A DNA stretch of 64,000 nucleotides. Origin: Enterocloster clostridioformis. Lineage in GTDB: Bacteria; Bacillota; Clostridia; Lachnospirales; Lachnospiraceae. The notes below the pieces were generated by a model that had not been told where the DNA came from, made no database searches, and saw only the letters and a program-made list of their open reading frames with translations. Of this stretch, positions 17,187 through 26,961 are shown one piece after another (within the stretch, counting starts at the first letter, position 1; every line of letters starts with the position of its first letter). The stretch lies in assembly GCF_020297485.1 (NCBI RefSeq), contig NZ_JAIWZC010000001.1:3534001-3598000 (forward strand), in the 5' to 3' direction. The position numbers were made by a program, and so were the translations under genes.

Positions 17187-18212
17187 ATGAAAAAATTTGC
17201 AGCAGCAATGGCAGTGGCTTTGAGTCTGGCTGTACTGGGGCTCACCGGATGCGCCCAGAGCGGCGCTAAGACCAGCACGGAAGCCACCGCGGAAAATCCG
17301 ATGGTGCTTACTCTGGCTCACGGCCTCAGCGAGACCCACACGGTACATATTGCAATGACAGAATTTGCAGACAAGGTGGAGGAACGGACAAACGGAAGAA
17401 TCCAGGTGCGCATCCTTCCAAACGGCCAGCTGGGTTCTGAGAATGAGAACATGGAACAGCTGATGGCCGGTGTCATTTCCATGACAAAGGTATCCGCGCC
17501 TGGCCTTGCCACCTATAATGAATCCTACCATGCCTTTGGCCTTCCCTATATCTTTGACGATACGGAAGACTTTTATCATGTAATGGATTCCGGTCAGATG
17601 CAGGATTTCTTCCTGTCCTCCTCGGACGACGGATTCGTAACCCTGACCTACTACACCTCAGGCGCCCGTTCCTTCTACACCAAGAACAAGGCAATCCGCA
17701 CGCCTGCCGACCTAAAGGGCCTGAAGATTCGTGTGCAGGACATGAAATCCCAGACCGATATGATGAAGGCCTTAGGCGGTATCCCGGTAGCCATGTCCTA
17801 CGGCGATGTATATACTTCTCTCCAGACCGGCATCATTGACGGCACAGAGAACAATGAAACGGCCCTTACCACCGGCAAGCACGGTGAAATCTGCAAGGTA
17901 TACTCCACGGACCAGCACGCCATGATTCCGGATGTAATGGTCATGAGCGCCAAGGTATGGAAAACCATCAGCCCGCAGGACCAGCAAATCATCCTGGAAG
18001 CAGCCCACGAATCCACAGAAAGCCACAAGATTGCATGGGATGCCGCCATTGATGAGGCCATCCAGGAAGCATCGACCCAGATGGGAGTGGAATTCGTGAA
18101 TGATGTTGACAAGGATGCGTTCCGCCAGGCCACAAGCGGTATGATTAACGAATACTGCGCACAGTATCCGGGTGTAAAGGAACTGCTTGACATCATTGAT
18201 TCGGTAGAATAA
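17187..18212 (+). CDS. TRAP transporter substrate-binding lipoprotein (DctP)
   Basis: 341 residues with a lipoprotein signal (MKKFAAAMAVALSLAVLGLTGC, Cys22), then TLAHGLSETHTVHIAM, typical of the DctP start. The ligand-clamp motif LKGLKIRVQDMKSQ and QTGIIDGTENNE follow at the expected places. It is preceded by AAAGGGG and followed within 15 bases by dctQ. With the GH31 enzyme upstream, the ligand may be a sugar acid or glycoside-derived acid; that is inference. Confidence 0.92.
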   Translation: MKKFAAAMAVALSLAVLGLTGCAQSGAKTSTEATAENPMVLTLAHGLSETHTVHIAMTEFADKVEERTNGRIQVRILPNGQLGSENENMEQLMAGVISMTKVSAPGLATYNESYHAFGLPYIFDDTEDFYHVMDSGQMQDFFLSSSDDGFVTLTYYTSGARSFYTKNKAIRTPADLKGLKIRVQDMKSQTDMMKALGGIPVAMSYGDVYTSLQTGIIDGTENNETALTTGKHGEICKVYSTDQHAMIPDVMVMSAKVWKTISPQDQQIILEAAHESTESHKIAWDAAIDEAIQEASTQMGVEFVNDVDKDAFRQATSGMINEYCAQYPGVKELLDIIDSVE

Positions 18213-18226
18213 GGGGAGGTAATCAC

Positions 18227-18727
18227 ATGAATGAAATATTATCTGTCATCAAAAAGTGGATGACCCGTCTTCTGGCCGGCATAGCCACCGTGCTGCTGTC
18301 CGTCATGACCCTTCTGGTCCTGTACCAGGTATTTACACGCTACGTGCTCAACAGCCCGGCCGCCTTTACCGAGGAGCTGGTGCGCTACTTTCTGATTTGG
18401 ACCGGTTTCATCGGCGCTGCCTATGCTTTTATCACCAGGGAGCACATGTGCCTGGTGCTGGTGCGTGACAGCTTAAGCCCGGCAGGACGCAGGATTCTGA
18501 TGACAGTCATCGATGTGCTGATTCTGCTCTTTGCCATCTTTGTCATCACCCTAGGCGGATTCAAGCTTGCATTAAGCGCCCAGAAGGTATTCTCCGCGCT
18601 GCTGGGAATTCCCAGAAGCCTGGTATACGCCATGGCGCCCATCTCCGGACTGTTCATCATCCTGGCACAGATTATCAATATCTATGAGGATGTAACCGGA
18701 ATCACCATCGAAGGAGGGAATGAGTAA
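18227..18727 (+). CDS. TRAP transporter small permease (DctQ)
   Basis: 166 residues, four hydrophobic helices, with the DctQ signature FTEELVRYFLIWTGFIGAAY in the second helix region and REHMCLVLV after it. A GGGGAGG site precedes the ATG. Its stop codon shares one base with the start of dctM (TAATG), showing translational coupling. It forms the small membrane subunit with the DctM channel. Confidence 0.92.
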   Translation: MNEILSVIKKWMTRLLAGIATVLLSVMTLLVLYQVFTRYVLNSPAAFTEELVRYFLIWTGFIGAAYAFITREHMCLVLVRDSLSPAGRRILMTVIDVLILLFAIFVITLGGFKLALSAQKVFSALLGIPRSLVYAMAPISGLFIILAQIINIYEDVTGITIEGGNE

Positions 18728-20028
18728 TGAGTATCGGACTTACAACAGTCATCCTGTTTGCGGTATTTGGCATTCTGCTGTTCCTCAGCTGCCCAATCTC
18801 CGTCAGCATCGTAATCGCATCCATCGTAACTGCCATCTCCAGCCTGTCCTGGGACCAGATTACATTCATCACCATGCAGAAGATGAACAGCGGCGTGGAG
18901 AGTTTCTCCCTGCTTGCCATCCCCCTCTTCATCCTGGCCGGCAACATCATGAACAACGGCGGTATCGCCAGACGCCTTGTAAACTTCGCAAAGCTGTTCG
19001 TGGGCTGGATTCCAGGTTCCCTGGCCCAGGCCAATATCGTGGGCAACATGCTCTTTGGCGCGCTGTCCGGTTCTTCCGTGGCGGCCGCATCAGCCATGGG
19101 CGGCTGTATCTACCCTATCCAGAAGGATGAGGGCTATGACCCGGCTTTTGCCACGGCAGTAAACATTGCCTCAGCCCCCACCGGACTCCTGATTCCCCCT
19201 ACCAGCGCATTTATCGTGTACTCCACGGTAGCGGGAGGCGTGTCCATATCCACCCTGTTCATGGCCGGATACATTCCCGGCATCCTGATGGGAGTTGGTT
19301 CCATGGTAGTGGCTTTTATTTACGCCAAAAAGCATAAATATCCGGTATCCGGCCGCACACCCGCCAAGGAAGCTGTTAAAGTGACGCTGGAAGCCATCCC
19401 CAGCCTGCTGCTCATCATCATTGTTATCGGCGGTATCGTGGGAGGCATCTTCACTGCCACCGAGGGCGCTGGTATCTGCGTGCTTTACTGCCTGATTCTC
19501 TCTATCTGCTATAAGAGCCTTACCGTGAAGTCCTTTATGAAGATTCTGGTAAGCAGCGCATGCACCAGCGGCATCATCCTGTTCCTGATATCCGCTTCCT
19601 CCGCCATGTCCTTTGTCATGGCGTACTCGGGAATCCCGGCAGCTATCAGCGAGGGCATCATGTCCATCTCCACCAACAAATACGTGATTCTGCTGCTGAT
19701 GAACATAATTCTGATGGTTGTGGGCATGTTCATGGATATCACACCGGCTATCCTGATTTTCACCCCTATCTTCCTTCCTATCGCCCAGAGCTTAGGAATG
19801 ACTGACATTCAGTTCGGCGTCATGTTAATCTTCAATATGTGCCTGGGCAACATCACGCCGCCTGTTGGTTCCGTACTGTTCGTGGGCTGCGGTATCAGCA
19901 AAATCAGTATCGAGCAGGTGACCAAAACGCTGTTGCCCTACTTTGCTGTACTGTTCCTCCTTCTGCTGGCTGTTACCTATATACCTGCGCTGTCACTGGG
20001 AGTACCCAGCCTGATGGGATTAATTTAG
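18727..20028 (+). CDS. TRAP transporter large permease (DctM)
   Basis: 433-residue polytopic membrane protein of the DctM/IT superfamily, about 12 helices, with FSLLAIPLFILAGNIMNNGG, ANIVGNMLFGALSGSSVAAASAMG and the SAPTGLLIPPTSAFIVY hairpin region typical of the family. It is the ion-coupled translocation subunit, completing a full dctPQM set. The operon appears to end here; about 295 bases of gene-free sequence follow. Confidence 0.94.
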   Translation: MSIGLTTVILFAVFGILLFLSCPISVSIVIASIVTAISSLSWDQITFITMQKMNSGVESFSLLAIPLFILAGNIMNNGGIARRLVNFAKLFVGWIPGSLAQANIVGNMLFGALSGSSVAAASAMGGCIYPIQKDEGYDPAFATAVNIASAPTGLLIPPTSAFIVYSTVAGGVSISTLFMAGYIPGILMGVGSMVVAFIYAKKHKYPVSGRTPAKEAVKVTLEAIPSLLLIIIVIGGIVGGIFTATEGAGICVLYCLILSICYKSLTVKSFMKILVSSACTSGIILFLISASSAMSFVMAYSGIPAAISEGIMSISTNKYVILLLMNIILMVVGMFMDITPAILIFTPIFLPIAQSLGMTDIQFGVMLIFNMCLGNITPPVGSVLFVGCGISKISIEQVTKTLLPYFAVLFLLLLAVTYIPALSLGVPSLMGLI

Positions 20029-20258
20029 TGGAAACATAAGATACATTTTAGTATGTAACACAGCATTTTGAGATGAAACAGTCAATATAAAAATCCAATC
20101 CGTAAACGTATCAGCGGGAAACGCGGGGCATGAAGGACCGCGACCGGGCACTATGGCAGTGGCGGAGTATGTGCTTGAGCACCGGGATTTATTGATGCCT
20201 GAAAGATAATCCTTTTCCATTCCTTAACGGTTCCCTGACCACTTCCATAAAACGAAAC

Positions 20259-20301
20259 AGCAGGCGCCTCCTTTCAGACCCATGTCAAAAGCAGGCGCCT
20301 C
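20259..20301 (-). terminator. Hairpin from repeated AGGCGCCT blocks downstream of the SRAP gene
   Basis: The 12-base word AGCAGGCGCCTC occurs twice, 31 bases apart (20259, 20290). Because AGGCGCCT is self-complementary, the two copies can pair, and a T-rich stretch follows on the minus strand. It lies just after the SRAP stop codon. Confidence 0.45.
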
Positions 20302-20323
20302 ATAGCTTCATGCCGTATACGTC

Positions 20324-20917
20324 TCAGAACAAGGTCTGCTGCTCATACTCACAGTCCCTTGCCAGCCGGGGCGGTTCCTGCCCCAGCAGTTCCTTTGTCT
20401 TTTTGCTGTCCAGAATCCATTCCCTGACCTGTTCCCTCTCAAGAACCAGAGGCATACGGCTGTGGACAGGGGCCATGGATGCATTGGCCTGGGTAGTCAG
20501 TATAACGAAGCGGTCCCCGTCCTCATACCTGCCATAAAATCCGGCCAGAAACAGAATCCGGCTCCCTTCCTTAGTGAATGTAAATTTCTCTTTATTCTTA
20601 TTCCACTCATAAAACCATGAAACAGGGACCGCAGCCCGGCGCTGGCTCACACTGTTCCGGAACATCCGCTTTTCAAACACAGACTCTGACCTGGCATTAA
20701 AAACCAGCCCCTTTCCGCCCGGCCCGGGATATCCCCACTTCTGCCTGCAGGCCCTAAGGCTCCCGCCCTGGTCCCCGGCCGCCGTAATGACCGGAGCCGT
20801 GTCGCCCGGATGGATGTCCCTATCCAGCACTCCCAGCTCCAGTTTCCAGTCCTTCTGTTCTGTTAAGTCCCTTATCTCATCTAATAATTCCGCGCTGAAA
20901 TGATATCTGCCGCACAT
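20324..20917 (-). CDS. SOS response-associated peptidase family protein (SRAP; YedK/HMCES)
   Basis: 197 residues beginning MCGRYHFS, so Cys2 becomes the N-terminal catalytic residue that forms a covalent bond with abasic sites in single-stranded DNA. Other family positions are present: FNARSESV, the Glu in WFYEWN, and the His in MAPVHSRMP. It is a stand-alone gene; family length of about 200-230 fits. Role: protection of abasic sites from error-prone repair. Confidence 0.93.
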   Translation of the reverse strand: MCGRYHFSAELLDEIRDLTEQKDWKLELGVLDRDIHPGDTAPVITAAGDQGGSLRACRQKWGYPGPGGKGLVFNARSESVFEKRMFRNSVSQRRAAVPVSWFYEWNKNKEKFTFTKEGSRILFLAGFYGRYEDGDRFVILTTQANASMAPVHSRMPLVLEREQVREWILDSKKTKELLGQEPPRLARDCEYEQQTLF

Positions 20918-21041
20918 GATATTCCTGCCCTTTCCCGGGTATTAAGTTTCCGCGGCGGCATTTTGTCCGCCTACTGTATTATATACCCAAACCCTTTAAA
21001 ATCAATGCAGGCATTCAGCAGGGACACAGCCTTCACACCCG

Positions 21042-22472
21042 TCACCTCACCGCCTCCAATATCCCCTCGCTGAACGTAGGATGCGGGAAAATAACCTTAG
21101 CCATATCCTCCAGCGTCAGCTCATTGGCTATAGCCACCGCAAACTGGCTGATCATATCCGTGGCCCTGGCACACATCATCTGGGCGCCCAGGATGCGGTG
21201 TGAATCACTATCCGCCACCACCTTTATAAATCCCCTCTCCTGCTGGGACAGAATGGATTTTCCGTTGGCAGACATTATATACTTCTTTGTCACGGCTTCT
21301 ATTCCCCTGGCCTTGGCCTCATCCGCGCTGATTCCCACGCAGCCGATTTCCGGGTTGGTATACACGCAGGACGGAACGATATCCGTACGGATTACCATAT
21401 TCTCTCCTGCCATGTGCGCCACCGCGTTTCTGCCCTGGGCAGTGGCTGCATGGGCCAGCTGAATGCCGCCCGTCACATCTCCTATGGCATATATGCCCGG
21501 TACGCTGGTTTCATATGTTTCATCCGTGACAATACGCCCCCGTTCCATGGCCATATCCTTCACTTCCTGACTGCTCTCGTCTGTTATAAGACCGCCCGTA
21601 TAAGCCCTGCGCCCCGCAGCGATAAGGATGCCGTCCGCCCTGGCCTCGCAGGGTTTGTCCTTTTCCACATAGCGGCATATAAGTCCGGCTCCATCCTCTG
21701 TGCGAAGGATCTCCTCCACCTTTGCCCCTGTATGGATATCCACGTTTCTTTTCTTCATTATCATCTTCAGGTTCTGGGCAATTTCCTTATCCATGGTGGG
21801 CAGAATGCGGTCCAGGGCCTCGATTACAGTCACTCCATGGCCCAGTGAACTGTACACAGACGCAAATTCCATGCCGATTACTCCGCCGCCTATGATAATC
21901 AGATGTTCAAACAAATCCTTCTTGTCCAGCAGTCCGTCACTGGTGACCACTCCCGGCAGGGATGAGCCCGGTATGGGCGGGCATGCCGGAACAGAACCAG
22001 TGGCAATGAGAATATGACCTGTTTCCAGGACAACCTGGTCCTGTTTCTGTCCGTCCGGCTGTTCCTCTGCTTTTTCACCTGTCTTTTCCCCAGACAGCGC
22101 CACCTTCACATGCTCCCTGTCCAATATGGTTCCCGTACCGTAAAAGACTGAAATCCTGTTGGTCTTCATGAGGGAGGCAATGCCCTTTCTCAGCTGTTCC
22201 AGCACTTCGTCTTTCCGTTTCTGGACCATTTCCATGTCAATCACCGGTTCCCGGGCCGTCAGGCCAATGGATGGCCCTGACTGTAATTCATGGTACAGCT
22301 CTGCTGTATGGAGTATTGTTTTGGCGGGAATGCATCCCCGGTTCAGGCAGGTGCCTCCCAGTTCGCGGTTTTCCACCAGAGCGACCTTCATTCCCTTTTG
22401 AACCCCTTCGACGGCAGCCTCATATCCGCCCGGCCCCGCGCCAATCACCACCAAATCAAATTTGTCAGCCAT
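21042..22472 (-). CDS. lpdA: Dihydrolipoyl dehydrogenase (E3/L-protein)
   Basis: 476-residue flavoprotein that reoxidises dihydrolipoyl-H protein with NAD+. FAD site GAGPGG (11-16), redox pair Cys42/Cys47 in GGTCLNRGCIPAK, NAD site IIGGGVIGMEFASV and the C-terminal His-Glu dyad FPHPTFSE are visible. A short Glu/Gln-rich insert (about 145-155) is unusual. No lipoyl domain is fused. It is the last gene of the glycine cleavage operon, 35 bases after lplA. Confidence 0.94.
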   Translation of the reverse strand: MADKFDLVVIGAGPGGYEAAVEGVQKGMKVALVENRELGGTCLNRGCIPAKTILHTAELYHELQSGPSIGLTAREPVIDMEMVQKRKDEVLEQLRKGIASLMKTNRISVFYGTGTILDREHVKVALSGEKTGEKAEEQPDGQKQDQVVLETGHILIATGSVPACPPIPGSSLPGVVTSDGLLDKKDLFEHLIIIGGGVIGMEFASVYSSLGHGVTVIEALDRILPTMDKEIAQNLKMIMKKRNVDIHTGAKVEEILRTEDGAGLICRYVEKDKPCEARADGILIAAGRRAYTGGLITDESSQEVKDMAMERGRIVTDETYETSVPGIYAIGDVTGGIQLAHAATAQGRNAVAHMAGENMVIRTDIVPSCVYTNPEIGCVGISADEAKARGIEAVTKKYIMSANGKSILSQQERGFIKVVADSDSHRILGAQMMCARATDMISQFAVAIANELTLEDMAKVIFPHPTFSEGILEAVR

Positions 22473-22507
22473 ATAAACTTAACCTCTCTTCCATTTATGT
22501 TCTGTGT

Positions 22508-23536
22508 TTACAGCGATTCCCTCACAAGGGCCTTGATATCCTCTTTGATCTGGCGTGACTGCGGTACATCCGTACCGGTTTGTTCCTCTGCCTGAAACGC
22601 GTCCGGTCCCACGGCTTCCACCGCTGCGCATATATCCTCCTCCGCATAGCCGCAGCCCTTCAGCTGTTTTGCCAGCGCCCCAAACATTTCCTGGTCCATG
22701 GCGTCTGAGAATACATTCACGTCCTGTATCACGCCTTCATCCACATGTAGCTGTATCTGTATATTGCCCCACGGGAACCGCTTTTCCATTTCGTACTCAA
22801 AGGGAATTTTCCTTCCGTATTTCCACTGCCAGGAAGCAAATTTCTCTGTCAGGGCGTCTATCTCCGGCTTGGGCAGCTCCTCTTCCTTCATCCTCACGGC
22901 AGGCTGTCCGTAAACCCTGGAAAATGCCTCCACCAGGGCCGCTTTCACTTCCTCCAGTGTGATGTCAGGCTTAAACTCGCACAAATTGGCCACCCTGGAC
23001 TTTACAGAGGTCACGCCCTTGGAGGCAAGCTTTTCTTTTGATACATTCAAATACCGGGACATATTTTCCTTGTCCGCCCGTATCAGTATGGTACCATGGT
23101 GGTAGCAGCCGTCCTCTGTTCTGTAAAACGCGTTGCCGGAGAACTTGCGTCCTTCCACGGTGATATCATTGCGCCCTGTCTTTTCCGCATGGATTCCCAG
23201 GCTCCTTACGGCCTCCAGTATCACGTCCAGCTGCCGCGATACATCGTAATCCTCAGCGCCTACAATAAATGTAAAATTCAGATTCCCCAGATCGTGGAAC
23301 ACCGCGCCTCCCCCTGAGAGGCGGCGCACCAAATAACCGTCCTCCTGCTCTAAGAAGTTCACCCTGCATTCCCTCCAGCAGTTCTGGTTCTTTCCTATCA
23401 CCACCGTATGGCGGTTCTGCCACAGGTAAAGAATGCAGGTGCCCTGAGGAACATGAAGGGTCATGTACTCCTCCATGGCCAGATTCCGGTAGGGGTATGT
23501 ATTATCTGTCTCCATCCACACAAGTCTGTTTATCAT
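22508..23536 (-). CDS. lplA: Lipoate-protein ligase A
   Basis: 342 residues. It activates lipoate with ATP and attaches it to lipoyl-accepting lysines, here most plausibly GcvH. Visible family parts: NLAMEEYM, VVIGKNQNCWREC, the RRLSGGGAVFHDLGNLNFT loop and KFSGNAFYR, then a C-terminal accessory domain after about residue 250. The ATG at 23536 is chosen for GGAG six bases before it; an in-frame ATG four codons earlier has none. Its place inside a gcv operon supports the function. Confidence 0.93.
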   Translation of the reverse strand: MINRLVWMETDNTYPYRNLAMEEYMTLHVPQGTCILYLWQNRHTVVIGKNQNCWRECRVNFLEQEDGYLVRRLSGGGAVFHDLGNLNFTFIVGAEDYDVSRQLDVILEAVRSLGIHAEKTGRNDITVEGRKFSGNAFYRTEDGCYHHGTILIRADKENMSRYLNVSKEKLASKGVTSVKSRVANLCEFKPDITLEEVKAALVEAFSRVYGQPAVRMKEEELPKPEIDALTEKFASWQWKYGRKIPFEYEMEKRFPWGNIQIQLHVDEGVIQDVNVFSDAMDQEMFGALAKQLKGCGYAEEDICAAVEAVGPDAFQAEEQTGTDVPQSRQIKEDIKALVRESL

Positions 23537-23661
23537 GTCAGTCTCCATTCTTATAGAAAGGCTGCCTGGGCAGCCCCTTCCCCGGCCATGAACAGATATA
23601 GCGGATATCCGTGCATAACCAGGGACATGCCGGCTGTCCAGGCAGTCCTATTTCATTTTCA

Positions 23662-25095
23662 TCATTCCCAGGTATAGCGCAGTACCGGCTTGCGGGCCGC
23701 GGTAACCTCATCCGGTCTTCCAATCGGTGTAAGGTGAGGAGCGCTGTGAAGTGCCTCAGGATCAGCCAGAGCCTGCTCATAAATCTTGTGGAATACCTCG
23801 ATTGCCTCATCCAGGGTCTCCTTGGACTCTGTCTCTGTAGGCTCCACCATCAGCGCCTCATGTACAATCAGCGGGAAGTACATGGTCGGCGGATGAATGC
23901 CGTAGTCCAGAAGTGCCTTGGCAATATCCATGGCATTCACGTCCTTGTCGTGTTTCATCTTCTCCAGACTCATGACGAACTCATGCATGCAGGTCTCGCT
24001 GTAGGCCATGTCATAGACATCCGACAGCTTCACCCTCATATAGTTGGCATTCAGCACCGCGTTGCGGGCAGCCTCCGGTATGCCCTCCTTTCCAAGGGTC
24101 AGGATATAGGACAATGCCTTAACCACCACCAAGAAGTTGCCGTAGAACATCTTCACATCCCCAATGGATTCCTGCGCCTTCACAAAGTGATATGCATCCT
24201 CCTCCTTCTCCACACGTACGCCGGGTATAAAGGGCTTTAAGAATTCCTTGCAGCCCACAGGACCGCTTCCCGGTCCGCCGCCGCCGTGGGGTGTGGAGAA
24301 TGTCTTGTGCAGGTTCAGATGGACCACGTCAAATCCCATGTCACCCGGCCGCACAATGCCCATAACCGCGTTCAGATTGGCTCCGTCATAATAGCACAGT
24401 CCGCCTGCATCATGTACGATTTTGGTTATTTCCAGAATGTTCTTGTCAAATAATCCCACGGTATTGGGGTTGGTCAGCATCAGGCCGGCCGTGTCATCTC
24501 CTACCGCTGCCTTTAACTGCTCCAAATCCACGCAGCCGTCCTCCCTGGACGGAATGCTCACCACGTCGTATCCGCACATGGCAGCGCTGGCCGGATTGGT
24601 TCCGTGGGCAGAGTCGGGAACAATAATTTTGGTACGCTTTGCATCATTGTGATGGACATGATATGCCTTGATTAAAAGCAGTCCCGTAAACTCACCGTGG
24701 GCGCCTGCCGCCGGCTGGAATGTCATTGCGTCCATGCCCGTGATTTCGCAGAGATATTTCTCTGCCAGATATAATACTTCCATGGAACCCTGCACCGTAG
24801 CCTCAGGCTGCAGCGGATGGACTCCTCTAAATCCCCTTAAGGCGGCTGCTTCCTCATTCACCTTGGGGTTGTACTTCATGGTGCAGGAACCCAAAGGATA
24901 GAAACCGTCGTTGACACCGTGGGAACGCTTTGCCAGTTCCGTATAATGGCGGCTGATTTCATTTTCCGACATATGCGGAAGGCGGGGCTGTTTCTCACGG
25001 ATATGTGCTTTCTCAAAAGATACCTGGGGCACGTCACAGGGACTGATTAAATCCAGTTTTCTCCCGGCTGACCCTTTTTCAAATACAAGTTTCAT
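23662..25095 (-). CDS. gcvPB: Glycine dehydrogenase (decarboxylating), subunit 2
   Basis: The C-terminal half of the P-protein as a separate 477-residue chain. It carries the PLP lysine in LNLHKTFSTPHGGGGPG and the entry MKYNPKVNEEAA. Together with GcvPA it decarboxylates glycine and loads the aminomethyl group on lipoyl-GcvH. The ATG at 25095 follows GGAGGTG and overlaps the gcvPA stop (ATGA). Two-subunit P-protein is the usual Firmicute form. Confidence 0.95.
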   Translation of the reverse strand: MKLVFEKGSAGRKLDLISPCDVPQVSFEKAHIREKQPRLPHMSENEISRHYTELAKRSHGVNDGFYPLGSCTMKYNPKVNEEAAALRGFRGVHPLQPEATVQGSMEVLYLAEKYLCEITGMDAMTFQPAAGAHGEFTGLLLIKAYHVHHNDAKRTKIIVPDSAHGTNPASAAMCGYDVVSIPSREDGCVDLEQLKAAVGDDTAGLMLTNPNTVGLFDKNILEITKIVHDAGGLCYYDGANLNAVMGIVRPGDMGFDVVHLNLHKTFSTPHGGGGPGSGPVGCKEFLKPFIPGVRVEKEEDAYHFVKAQESIGDVKMFYGNFLVVVKALSYILTLGKEGIPEAARNAVLNANYMRVKLSDVYDMAYSETCMHEFVMSLEKMKHDKDVNAMDIAKALLDYGIHPPTMYFPLIVHEALMVEPTETESKETLDEAIEVFHKIYEQALADPEALHSAPHLTPIGRPDEVTAARKPVLRYTWE

Positions 25096-26459
25096 GAACC
25101 GCACACCTCCTTTTGTCCGCATTCCCTGTGAAGCGCCTCCCGTACAGCGGAGGCTAGTTCATCCATCTCTTCCCTGGTGTTCATCTCAGTAGCGCACCAG
25201 AGGATTTCCCTGTCGGAAAGCGGCAGTCCACCCAGGATTCCCCTGCTTTCCAGAGCCCTTAAGATGTGGGCGCTGTCCGTACACTTGCCCTCCGGGCTTA
25301 CGGTAACGAACTCGTGGAAAAATTCACAGTCATGCTTTGGCTCAAGCCCTGCTTCCTTCAATGCATCCCTGAGATAATGGGCCTTGGACATGCACTGGCC
25401 CGCTGCCTTAGCCATACCGTCTGCTCCCATGGCTGTCATATATACAGAGGCAGTCAGGGCGCACCATGCCTGGTTGGAACACACGTTGGAGCTGGCCTTC
25501 TCACGGCGTATATGCTGTTCACGGGCCTGAAGGGTAAGAACAAACGCCCTGCGGCCCTGGTTATCGGCTGTCTCGCCTACAATCCGGCCCGGAAGCTTCC
25601 TGGTCATGGCTGCCGTGGCAGTCATAAAGCCCAGATAAGGTCCTCCAAACGCCAGAGGCATGCCAAGGGGCTGGCCGTCTCCCACAGCGATATCCGCTCC
25701 GTACTCCGCCGGGGTTTTCATGACAGCTAAAGCCATGGGATTGCAGCCCATGATATACTTGGCGCCGGCCTCATGGACAATACGGCCCAGGGCGTCTCCG
25801 TCCTCTACATTGCCGTAATAGTTGGGCTGCTGTACATAGAAGCAGGCGGACTGCGGGTCTGCCTTCAGCATCTCTTCCAGTGCTGCCGCATCCGTTACCC
25901 CGTCTTTTTCCGGAACCATGACAACCTTTGTATTGCTGCCAAAGCAGTATGTTTTCATAACCTTGATGACGCCCGGGTTTGCAGCCGCAGAGATATAAGC
26001 TGTGGTTTTCTTTCTCTCCTTACACATGGCAATGGCTTCCGCCGCAGCCGTGGCACCGTCGTATATGGATGCGTTGGAGACGTCCATTCCTGTGAGTTCA
26101 CAGAGCATGGTCTGATACTCAAATATGGACTGGAGGATGCCCTGGCTGATTTCCGCCTGATAGGGCGTATAGGCAGTAACAAACTCCTCTTTTGATGCCA
26201 CGCTTGAAACAATGGAAGGTATGTAGTGGTTATAAGCCCCTGCCCCCCTGAAAATATGGCGGAACACAACATTCTTACCGGCTATGTCCTCCATTCTTCC
26301 TTTAACTGCCTGCTCGCTGAGTCCTGAAGGGATATTGACCTCTTCCTTCAGCATTACCTCATCCGGTATATGGGAGAACATCTCCTCAAAGCCGGCATAT
26401 CCAATCTCACGAAGCATCTCCTGCTGCTCCTGCTTCGTACCTGGTACATAACTTCCCAT
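25092..26459 (-). CDS. gcvPA: Glycine dehydrogenase (decarboxylating), subunit 1
   Basis: 455 residues, N-terminal half of the split P-protein. It has the family phrases GAGAYNHYIPSIV, EFVTAYTPYQAEISQG and YDGATAAAEA, and RREKASSNVCSNQAWCAL near residue 340. It forms the heterotetramer with GcvPB, to which it is translationally coupled. Length and both ends match the family, so it appears intact. Confidence 0.95.
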   Translation of the reverse strand: MGSYVPGTKQEQQEMLREIGYAGFEEMFSHIPDEVMLKEEVNIPSGLSEQAVKGRMEDIAGKNVVFRHIFRGAGAYNHYIPSIVSSVASKEEFVTAYTPYQAEISQGILQSIFEYQTMLCELTGMDVSNASIYDGATAAAEAIAMCKERKKTTAYISAAANPGVIKVMKTYCFGSNTKVVMVPEKDGVTDAAALEEMLKADPQSACFYVQQPNYYGNVEDGDALGRIVHEAGAKYIMGCNPMALAVMKTPAEYGADIAVGDGQPLGMPLAFGGPYLGFMTATAAMTRKLPGRIVGETADNQGRRAFVLTLQAREQHIRREKASSNVCSNQAWCALTASVYMTAMGADGMAKAAGQCMSKAHYLRDALKEAGLEPKHDCEFFHEFVTVSPEGKCTDSAHILRALESRGILGGLPLSDREILWCATEMNTREEMDELASAVREALHRECGQKEVCGS

Positions 26460-26512
26460 ATAATCTCACCTCACCTCTCATGGGATGGAATACCTTCCCG
26501 GACCTGAATCCC

Positions 26513-26893
26513 TTAATCCAGGGTCTTCACATATTCCTCATACTCTGCCGCGCTCATTAACTGAGCAGTGCCGGTTACATTCTCCACCTTCATAAACCAT
26601 GCCTCATAAGGCGCTTCGTTGATGGATTCCGGCGCGTCCAGCAGGGCCTCGTTAATCTCTGCCACCGTGCCGCTTACCGGTGAATACACATCGGATACAG
26701 CCTTTACGGATTCCACATCAGCAAACGGCTCTCCCTCTGTCACCTCGTCCCCTGCTTCCGGCAGGTTTACAAATACCAAATCCCCAAGAGCATCCTGTGC
26801 ATAATCAGATACTCCCACTAAAACCGTGCCGTCCTCCAGGGTCTTTACCCACTCATGTGACTTTACATACTTTAAATCTTCTGGAAAATTCAT
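26513..26893 (-). CDS. gcvH: Glycine cleavage system H protein
   Basis: 126-residue lipoyl carrier shuttling the aminomethyl group between P and T proteins. The lipoylated lysine is Lys64 in [14 protein letters not shown], and the barrel flanks [20 protein letters not shown] and [10 protein letters not shown] are typical. The ATG at 26893 with AGGAGG upstream is chosen over an earlier in-frame ATG. It is the second gene of the operon. Confidence 0.96.
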   Translation of the reverse strand: MNFPEDLKYVKSHEWVKTLEDGTVLVGVSDYAQDALGDLVFVNLPEAGDEVTEGEPFADVESVKAVSDVYSPVSGTVAEINEALLDAPESINEAPYEAWFMKVENVTGTAQLMSAAEYEEYVKTLD

Positions 26894-26961
26894 TCTAAAT
26901 ACCTCCTTGAACATGCTGTTCTCTATTATATTTTTAAATCTTGATTTTTATATCCGCTGAA

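Noticed and set aside
20100..20215. Possible C-terminal gene remnant (frame ending VAEYVLEHRDLLMPER)
   Set aside because: Too short to assign, no start, and no neighbouring fragment that would extend it.
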